Assembly: GCA_028693695.1 (NCBI GenBank)
Contig: JAQUUV010000003.1
Location: 28,360-39,367 of the forward strand
Origin: Syntrophomonas sp.
GTDB lineage: Bacteria; Bacillota; Syntrophomonadia; Syntrophomonadales; Syntrophomonadaceae
DNA length: 11,008 bases
Reading direction: 5' to 3'
The notes under the pieces are model-generated. The model was not told where the DNA came from and made no database searches. It saw nothing but the letters and a program-made list of their open reading frames with translations. Numbering within the stretch: position 1 is the first letter of the stretch; each line of letters starts with the position of its first letter. A program made the translations under genes and the position numbers. Of the stretch, positions 4,932 through 11,008 are shown in pieces.

Positions 4932-7900
4932 ATGTATAATTTTAGCGAAAAATCAGGATTGATGGGGGGAATAATGCTATTTGTGCTAAGCTTATGCTTA
5001 ACGCTTGTTAATTCTGCCCAAGCTACGGAAGAGGTGAATACCAGCGCGACTGCCCCTGTAATTGTAGGGGAGTTCAAAGACGTCCCTTCCACTGATGCCA
5101 ACTCCATCTATGTTTATTATCTGGCTAATAAACACATCATTAAGGGATATCCTGATGGCGGATTCCATCCCAATGAAGGACTAACACGGGCCCAGGCTGC
5201 TGTAGTAATGGTTAAAGCCGCTGGGCTAAAAGTTGATTCCACCCTACCGATATCCTTTAGTGATGTATCCTCAGACCACTGGGCCAGAGACTATATAGCG
5301 ACCGCCACCCAGGGAGGTTACCTGAGTGGTTACCCTGACAACAGCTTTCACCCGGACGAAATTCTAAGCCGCGCCCAGGGGATTAGTCTGACATTACGGC
5401 TTTCTAAACAATCCTCACAAGGAGTAAGTCTACCTCAGCTCAACGATATGGATAATAGCCACTGGGCTGCTCCGGAAGTAGCTGTAGGTATCGCCTCCGG
5501 CATGGTAGGACTAAGCGCTGACGGTAAACAGTTCCTGCCCGATGCAGCTTTCACCAGAATCAACCTGGCCCATGCATTGGGAATACTACTCACTGAAGAC
5601 CCCGTACTCTCAATAACCTCCTTGGAAGGAAAACTAAAACCACAAACCGGAACCATAACCATAAAAGACATAAACAACCAGGAAAAAACCATAACCACCG
5701 AAACAACCATAAAGATAGGAGATACCATTACCACCGACTCCCAAGGCACTGCCGAACTAGACTATCCTGACGGCAGCAGCATGTTGCTCAAAGAAAACAC
5801 CCAAATAAACGTAAAAGAATCAATTGGAAGAAAATATATAAGAACAGATGGACAAGAAGGAACCGCCGTAGAGTCGTTAGGACTAGATATAAAAAAAGGA
5901 ACCATGTTAGGAGCCCTGGCCACCAAACATGAAGACCAGAAAAGCCTGGAAAAAACCGATAATATAAATTCACCAACCGGCCAGAGTTACCAGACTAATG
6001 ACCAACTCATTGCCAGCCGGGAAGGCTGGGAATTGTTAGCTGATAATAGCGAAGCACCACAGTGGTGGAAGGTAGCCGGGACTAAAAGGGTCAAAATCAA
6101 GGTTGATATGCCGTGGGGAGTCGCAGCTGTAAGAGGAACCTTTTTCATGATAAGTGTAAGTCCTAACGGTGAATCAATAGTTGGCTGCCTTACAGGAAAT
6201 ACTGAAGTTACCAATGGAGGCCAAACCGTTCCCCTGACAGGGAACCAGAGTACCCAAATAACGCAACAGAATGTACCACCTTCATCTCCTGCACCTATGC
6301 CAGCCGCGGTGGCTCAGCAATTCGTGCAGGCAACCGAATGGATACAGACGACTGCCAAAACTATGGATCAGGTTAAAGCTGGTACATCTCCACCACCACC
6401 GGCAGTAGAAACGCCGGGGGAAGTACCAACAACTCCTGTGTCGTCTTCAAACGTAAATGTAGTAAACCAGGCCTTACAGACCATTCAGGGGGGAGCTGCT
6501 CCGACTAACATCCAGGCACCTACATCCACCACATCTTCGTCAGGAGGCGGAGGTGGGAGCAATAACCAAGTTGCCTCCATTAGTTATAACAGTTCCGGTA
6601 CCTATGGATCGGAATCGCCTGCTAATCCCCAAACAATCAATGGTAGTGTCACCGTAGCAGTGGCGGGCGTCATGTTGAAGAACATGGTGATAACCGGTAG
6701 CTTGATTCTGGCAGAGGGCATAGAAGATGGGAATTGTAACCTGCAGAATGTCACGGTAAAGGGTGACACCATTATAAGTGGCGGAGGAGCACACAGCGTA
6801 TATCTTGATAATTCTAATTTGAATACTATGACTATAAATAAACCAGACAATACAGTACATGTGGTAGCCGAAGGCAATACCAATATTGAACAGCTAACCC
6901 TTGATCAACAAGCCAAGGATCCCATTGTGGATCTTGCGACCGGAGTCGAAGTCAAAGATATGCAAGTGAGCGCTGATTATACGAGGATAAATGGATCCGG
7001 CCATATCCAGAAGGCTAGCATTGATGCGGAAGGGGTGGTGATGGAAACCATCCCCGACAACTTAACCGTGAGCATCACTGCTACCATCGGTGGGCGAACC
7101 TTTTTTCCTGATAAGGGTGCCATTGTCGGGAAATCTATAGAAGCAGGAATTCCCACAGGAATGTTAATAATAGCACAGAATCAAGATAATAATAAATGTT
7201 GGGGAGATATAATTGATTCAAACGGTTCGTTTCTGATTAATAATCTGCCTCCAGGAGAATTCACCTTGACCATCTCGTATCAGGGAACCAATATTTACAC
7301 GAGTGATATACTGGAAGTCGATAGCGGGAGAATCAGCCAGGTAAATATAACATTTAGCACACTAGCAGGAGCAGTAGCTGAAGCAGATGCAGATGCAGAA
7401 GCTGTAGCAGCATTGCCAGCCCAAAGTGGATCTCCAGCATTTACGGTCGGGACGCCAGCAACAGTTGGCACACAGCTGACAGTAGGCGTAGGAAATCTTG
7501 GAACAACAACAAACCTAACGTATCAATGGGTTCGTTCTACTGATAATGCTGTTGGTGGAGGAGACGATACCAATATAAAAACAGGATTAACCTATACGCC
7601 AGTTGCAGCTGATGTAGGTAAATATCTCATTGTAGTGGCAACGTCAACAGACGCAACAGGAACTGGGACAGTAGCAACCGGTGCGGGAGTAGCCAGAGCA
7701 GCGTATGATGGAGCAGCGGCAGCACCACCAACAGTAAGTGGAAGCCCAACTTCAGTACAAATAACTCTGACAGTTTTGGGTGGAACCTATGAATATGCAA
7801 TAACTAATATTGGCGGAACAGCACAAGGCTCACCGACATGGCAGTCATCGAATGTATTCACAGGACTTACAGCAAGCACAGCATACAAATTTGAATCAAG

Positions 7901-10328
7901 AGTAGCACAAACAGAAACAACGCTTGCTAGTGCTCCAAGTGCTGAATCGTATGCAATTAGTACAGCAGCAGCTCAAAGTGGCTTCCCAGCATTTACAGCC
8001 GGAACACCAGCAACATTTGGCACAGAGCTGACAGTAGGTGTGGGAACACTTGGAACAAAGACAAACCTGACCTACACATGGTACCGTTCTGATGATCCAA
8101 ACTATTCAGGAACCGATATACAAGTAGGAACAGGAACGACCTATACACCAGTTACAGATGACATTGGTAAATATCTCATCGTAGTAGCAACATCAACAGA
8201 TGCAACCGGAAACGGGACAGTAGCAACCAGTGCGGAGGTAGAAGCCAAAGCAGCGTATGCTATAGCGGCGGCAATCAAAGACACATATACAATCACCTAT
8301 ACTTTAACAACGGGAATATTTGATTCAGTAGAAGGTGTCGTATATAGTAATTGGACAATGGCAGGTGCAGATTTAGGACCCATCAAAGGCGTCATATTAA
8401 ACGACACAAATACAGTAGCAACAATCACCGTAACCAAGCCGATTGGTGCAGTTGGACAAAATTACACAGTAGCACCAGCAAAAGCGGCGCTTTCAGAAGT
8501 ATTCAAAGCTCCAGCAGCAGCAATGGTAACAATTGCAGTGGCAGCATTGCCAGCCCAGAGTGGATCCCCAGCATTTACAGCAGTAACGCCAGCAACGTTT
8601 GGTACAGGGCTGACAGTAGGTATGGGAACACTTGTAACAAACACAAACCTGACCTACACATGGTACCGTTCGGATGATGCAACTTATGATTCAGGAACAG
8701 ATACACAAGTAGGAACAGGGACAACCTATACACCGGCTGTAACTGACATTGGTAAATATCTCATCGTAGTAGCAAGGTCAACAGATGCAACTGGAAATGG
8801 AACAGTAGCAACCGGTGCGGTAGTAGCCAGAGCAGCGTATGCTGGAGTAGCAGCAACACCAACAGTAAGTGGAAGCCCAACTTCAGCACGAATAACTCTG
8901 ACAAACCTGGGTGTAACTTACGAATATGCAATAACTGACATTAACGGTGCAGTACAAGGCTTACCAATATGGCAGTCATCCAATGTATTTGCAGGGCTTA
9001 CAGCAAGTACGCCATACAAATTCAAATCAAGAGTAGCCCAAACAGCAACAACGCTGGCGAGTGATCCAAGTGCAGAATCTGATGCTATTAATACATTGCC
9101 AGTTCAAAGTGGATCCCCAGCATTTACAGCAGTAACGCCAGCAACGTTTGGCACAGGGTTGACAGTAGATGTGGGAACACTTGGAACAAAGACAAACCTG
9201 ACCTACACATGGTACCGTTCCGATGATGCAACTTATGAATCAGGAACCGATACACAAGTAGGAACAGGAACGACCTATACACCAGTTGTAGCTGACATTG
9301 GTAAATATCTCATCGTCGTAGCAACATCAACAGATGCAACCGGAAACGGGACAGTAGCAACCGGTGCGGTAGTAGCGAGAGCTGCATATGTTGGAGCAGC
9401 AACAACACCAACAGTAAGTGGAAGCCCAACTTCAACACAAATAACGCTGACAGATTTGGGTGAAACCTATGAATATGCAATAACTGACATTGGCGGGGTA
9501 GCACAAGGCCCAATATGGCAGTCATTAAATGTATTCACAGAACTTACAGCAAGCACAGCATACAAATTCAAATCAAGAGTAGCACAAACAGAAACAACGC
9601 TTGCAAGTGCTCCAAGTGCTGAATCAAATGCTATTAGTACAGCAGCAGCGCCGGTAATCCACGAAGTCACTGGCAGTATTAAATTAAATACTGATTCCTA
9701 CACGTTGGGAGATATTATTGAAATTACCGTGACCGATAATGACCGGAACACGAATACTAGTACGAAACAGACTGTAAACGTAAATATTAGTTCTAGTAGT
9801 TGCCCACAGGGGATTACGGTGACTTTAACAGAAACAGGGAACAATACCGGGATATTTAGAGACTATGTTAAGTTGAAAAGGTTAACTAGATGGGATTTAA
9901 TTCCGAGAAACCTAAAGGCAGTAGTGGGCGATACTATAACTGCAACTTATGGTGACACTCAGGCTACAGCCAGTGTGGTTGAAGGCATAACCGGGGAAAT
10001 AACTCTTAGTACTGCTTCTTATAGCAATGGTTTGATCATAACGCTTACTGACGGCGACCTGAATACAAAATATTGGAACAAACAGACAATAAAGGTCTAT
10101 GTAAAGTCTTCTCGTACGGATACCAGAGGTTTTTCCGTAAGCCTAAATGAAATCGACCATAATGCCGGAGTATTCAGGGGAACCATAAAAATTGACACTA
10201 GGACCAGTACTAGATCCAGCACTTTAGGGGCTGCTTTGGGTGAAACTATTACTGTTACGTATAAAGACCAATTGGACGATGATGGAGATCAGTCGATTGT
10301 CACGGCGACAACTTTGGTGGAGCAATAG
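4932..10328 (+). CDS. Giant SLH-anchored surface protein with FecR-like domain and Ig/FN3-like repeat array
   Basis: The protein has 1798 residues. A signal peptide covers 1-31 (likely cut after AQA). Three SLH domains (about 48-98, 107-158, 166-222; GYPDGGFHP, GYPDNSFHP and a more divergent third) should bind secondary wall polymer. A FecR-like domain spans about 225-445, with IGDTITTDSQGTAELDYPDG and VRGTFF at 400-405. A Pro/Ser/Thr linker ends in five glycines (538-542). A beta-helix-like region (about 547-715) and a carboxypeptidase-regulatory-like beta domain (about 716-815, NGSFLINNLPPGEFTLTI) follow. The array at 831-1573 holds four Ig-like units (A), three FN3-like units (F) and one unrelated module (X), in the order A-F-A-X-A-F-A-F. 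Two related C-terminal domains (about 1575-1798) end the protein with no LPXTG motif. No enzyme motif is seen; an S-layer-associated structural or adhesive role is inferred. The gene appears monocistronic. Confidence 0.9.
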   Translation: MYNFSEKSGLMGGIMLFVLSLCLTLVNSAQATEEVNTSATAPVIVGEFKDVPSTDANSIYVYYLANKHIIKGYPDGGFHPNEGLTRAQAAVVMVKAAGLKVDSTLPISFSDVSSDHWARDYIATATQGGYLSGYPDNSFHPDEILSRAQGISLTLRLSKQSSQGVSLPQLNDMDNSHWAAPEVAVGIASGMVGLSADGKQFLPDAAFTRINLAHALGILLTEDPVLSITSLEGKLKPQTGTITIKDINNQEKTITTETTIKIGDTITTDSQGTAELDYPDGSSMLLKENTQINVKESIGRKYIRTDGQEGTAVESLGLDIKKGTMLGALATKHEDQKSLEKTDNINSPTGQSYQTNDQLIASREGWELLADNSEAPQWWKVAGTKRVKIKVDMPWGVAAVRGTFFMISVSPNGESIVGCLTGNTEVTNGGQTVPLTGNQSTQITQQNVPPSSPAPMPAAVAQQFVQATEWIQTTAKTMDQVKAGTSPPPPAVETPGEVPTTPVSSSNVNVVNQALQTIQGGAAPTNIQAPTSTTSSSGGGGGSNNQVASISYNSSGTYGSESPANPQTINGSVTVAVAGVMLKNMVITGSLILAEGIEDGNCNLQNVTVKGDTIISGGGAHSVYLDNSNLNTMTINKPDNTVHVVAEGNTNIEQLTLDQQAKDPIVDLATGVEVKDMQVSADYTRINGSGHIQKASIDAEGVVMETIPDNLTVSITATIGGRTFFPDKGAIVGKSIEAGIPTGMLIIAQNQDNNKCWGDIIDSNGSFLINNLPPGEFTLTISYQGTNIYTSDILEVDSGRISQVNITFSTLAGAVAEADADAEAVAALPAQSGSPAFTVGTPATVGTQLTVGVGNLGTTTNLTYQWVRSTDNAVGGGDDTNIKTGLTYTPVAADVGKYLIVVATSTDATGTGTVATGAGVARAAYDGAAAAPPTVSGSPTSVQITLTVLGGTYEYAITNIGGTAQGSPTWQSSNVFTGLTASTAYKFESRVAQTETTLASAPSAESYAISTAAAQSGFPAFTAGTPATFGTELTVGVGTLGTKTNLTYTWYRSDDPNYSGTDIQVGTGTTYTPVTDDIGKYLIVVATSTDATGNGTVATSAEVEAKAAYAIAAAIKDTYTITYTLTTGIFDSVEGVVYSNWTMAGADLGPIKGVILNDTNTVATITVTKPIGAVGQNYTVAPAKAALSEVFKAPAAAMVTIAVAALPAQSGSPAFTAVTPATFGTGLTVGMGTLVTNTNLTYTWYRSDDATYDSGTDTQVGTGTTYTPAVTDIGKYLIVVARSTDATGNGTVATGAVVARAAYAGVAATPTVSGSPTSARITLTNLGVTYEYAITDINGAVQGLPIWQSSNVFAGLTASTPYKFKSRVAQTATTLASDPSAESDAINTLPVQSGSPAFTAVTPATFGTGLTVDVGTLGTKTNLTYTWYRSDDATYESGTDTQVGTGTTYTPVVADIGKYLIVVATSTDATGNGTVATGAVVARAAYVGAATTPTVSGSPTSTQITLTDLGETYEYAITDIGGVAQGPIWQSLNVFTELTASTAYKFKSRVAQTETTLASAPSAESNAISTAAAPVIHEVTGSIKLNTDSYTLGDIIEITVTDNDRNTNTSTKQTVNVNISSSSCPQGITVTLTETGNNTGIFRDYVKLKRLTRWDLIPRNLKAVVGDTITATYGDTQATASVVEGITGEITLSTASYSNGLIITLTDGDLNTKYWNKQTIKVYVKSSRTDTRGFSVSLNEIDHNAGVFRGTIKIDTRTSTRSSTLGAALGETITVTYKDQLDDDGDQSIVTATTLVEQ
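7422..9649 (+). repeat. Tandem Ig-like/FN3-like coding repeats within the SLH protein gene
   Basis: There are four blocks of about 550-580 bp. Ig-like A units begin at 7422, 7974, 8556 and 9105, marked by QSGSPAFT, TNLTYTWYRSDD and GKYLIVVATSTDATGNGTVA. FN3-like F units begin at 7731, 8862 and 9411, marked by TVSGSPTS, YEYAI, WQSSNVF and SRVAQT. In block two the F unit is replaced by module X (about 8266-8555), which contains DTYTITYTLTTGIF and WTMAGADLGPIKGV. DNA identity between A2, A3 and A4 is very high, with exact runs longer than 40 bp, which indicates recent duplication or gene conversion. A1 is the most diverged. A short Ala-Glu-Asp linker repeat (7370-7412) precedes the array. Confidence 0.9.
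9654..10325 (+). repeat. Duplicated C-terminal beta domain of the SLH protein
   Basis: Two copies of about 110 residues lie at 9654-9986 and 9987-10325. They share the scheme TGxIxL...Y..G..I.IT.TD.D.NT......TV.V...S, then V.L.E...N.G.FRG/RD, then a G.TIT.TY.D ending. Identity is low at protein level and not evident in DNA, so this duplication is much older than the Ig/FN3 array. The Asp/Asn-rich turns (TDNDRNT, TDGDLNT) could bind calcium; that is inference. Confidence 0.7.
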
Positions 10329-10590
10329 AAGGAGAATTCGGAAGAATCTATAATTATAATTAAGTCCAACGCCTTTTTCTGAACATAGCTGATTTGTGCT
10401 GATAAAGACATTGGCGTCTCAGATCATTAGCGCTATGGGACTACTGGGGCAGGACCCCTCACCCACCACGCCCACATTCTTAATATAAACGCTCTATCCT
10501 TTAGATTACGGATCGCTTAAAAAGATTGTTAACGACCTGGATGGAGTAGTATGAAGAATGAAATGTACGTTTCTAGAACTGGAACAGATA
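10329..10590. other. Intergenic gap between convergent genes
   Basis: This stretch lies between the SLH gene (plus) and azlD (minus). I found no convincing terminator for either strand. It holds a GC-rich island at about 10437-10475 with a short GGGG-cagga-CCCC hairpin, and a 15-codon frame at 10551-10598 that I do not believe is a gene. Confidence 0.5.
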
Positions 10591-10896
10591 CTAAATAGCT
10601 AGCATTCCCCACATAAAAACCCCTAAAATACCACCAAACACCACCAAAATTAAATTCATACGCAAGAATGCCAGGACAATTGAGATGATGCCACCGGCAA
10701 GCGCTGACTCCGTGTTACCGGTGGAGTTTAGGATTCCAGGAAATATTAAAGCCCCTAAGGCAGCATAAGGCACAAATCTGAGAAATGAATTAAAAAACCG
10801 TGGTAGGCGTATATCACTTAAAAAAACCATGGGAAGCATGCGGGGGATATATGTTACTATTCCCATAAGCACAACCAGCTGCCACAGATGATCCAT
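10591..10896 (-). CDS. azlD: AzlD-family branched-chain amino-acid export subunit
   Basis: The 101-residue hydrophobic protein has three to four predicted membrane segments (about residues 6-24, 41-57, 66-80, 82-100). Its N-terminus reads LVVLMGIVTYIPRMLPMVFL, which is typical of AzlD (GxxTYxPRxLP), and the RFVPYAALGALIFPGIL segment is also characteristic. AzlD is the small partner of AzlC in a two-component branched-chain amino-acid exporter of the cytoplasmic membrane. The ATG (complement of 10894-10896) overlaps the azlC stop codon by one base, so the two are translationally coupled. The ribosome site AAGGAGG (complement of 10907-10913) lies inside the end of azlC. The gene converges on the SLH gene. 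Confidence 0.93.
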   Translation of the reverse strand: MDHLWQLVVLMGIVTYIPRMLPMVFLSDIRLPRFFNSFLRFVPYAALGALIFPGILNSTGNTESALAGGIISIVLAFLRMNLILVVFGGILGVFMWGMLAI

Positions 10897-11008
10897 TATT
10901 CATTCTCCTCCTTAGAAAACATTATTGCACCTGCCATTGCAGCAATTACGGTTGTGAGTACAATTCTTAACCCGGTGGATATACTGGAAAAGAAGGGTGT
11001 AAAATAAA
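10896..11008 (-). CDS. azlC: AzlC-family branched-chain amino-acid exporter, C-terminal fragment
   Basis: The minus strand from 11006 reads 36 codons (FTPFFSSISTGLRIVLTTVI and on to SKEENE) to a TAA at 10898-10896. The hydrophobic last helix followed by a short charged tail, and one-base overlap with azlD, fit the C-terminus of AzlC, the large subunit of the exporter. The identification rests mainly on the azlD partner because only the tail is in the window. Confidence 0.75.
   Translation of the reverse strand, partial: YFTPFFSSISTGLRIVLTTVIAAMAGAIMFSKEENE

Noticed and set aside
8351..8677. 108-codon frame within the SLH gene, plus strand
   Set aside because: It is an out-of-frame reading of the Ala/Thr-rich repeat DNA, with no ribosome site and no recognisable protein features.
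7422..9649. CRISPR-like array of repeats
   Set aside because: The repeats are long, in-frame and protein-coding, with no short direct repeat and unique spacer pattern.
10437..10475. Partial tRNA-like sequence with CCA-like ending
   Set aside because: There is no T-arm consensus, acceptor pairing or anticodon arm.
10551..10598. 15-codon frame MKNEMYVSRTGTDTK
   Set aside because: It is too short, with only a weak upstream GGAG and no context to support a gene.

Overview
The window looks like a chromosomal segment of a low-to-moderate GC, Gram-positive, anaerobic-type Firmicute. A clostridial or syntrophomonad-like genome is my best guess, which I infer from gene content and style and have not verified by search. 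The pointers are strong AAGGAGG-type ribosome sites, many TTG/GTG starts, a murA with Firmicute-like signals, an htrA-rlmH neighbourhood, and a very large secreted protein with three S-layer homology (SLH) domains for anchoring to a Gram-positive wall.

Layout, left to right. Positions 3-86 hold the last 27 codons of a thioredoxin reductase. A 161-bp foldback element (copy 1) follows directly after its stop codon. A candidate promoter then precedes a two-gene operon: a membrane-anchored HExxH metallopeptidase (333-1190) and murA (1205-2455), which catalyses the first committed step of peptidoglycan synthesis. murA runs into a perfect 36+36-bp palindrome (2454-2541), and a rho-independent terminator follows (2598-2622). 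Next come a second copy of the foldback element (2705-2864), flanked by a TTA direct repeat, and an HtrA-type membrane serine protease (2880-3965) whose Shine-Dalgarno lies 2 bp beyond the element. After another terminator comes rlmH (4103-4582), encoding a ribosome methyltransferase. A 349-bp gap holds what may be a frameshifted gene remnant. The 1798-codon SLH protein gene occupies 4932-10328. On the opposite strand, converging on it, are azlD and the end of azlC, which encode a branched-chain amino-acid exporter.

Most of the window is cell-envelope biology: wall precursor synthesis, two surface proteases, a giant wall-anchored protein and a membrane exporter. Nothing in the sequence ties them into one pathway beyond proximity, apart from the metallopeptidase-murA operon and the azlCD pair.

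I see no defence system, CRISPR array, prophage or RNA gene. The least ordinary signals are: (i) the giant protein's architecture (SLH x3, FecR-like domain, beta-helix-like region, then a mosaic Ig/FN3 repeat array); (ii) the two copies of a 160-bp foldback element, one forming most of the predicted htrA leader; (iii) the 36-bp perfect palindrome overlapping the murA stop codon; (iv) the possible gene remnant between rlmH and the giant gene.
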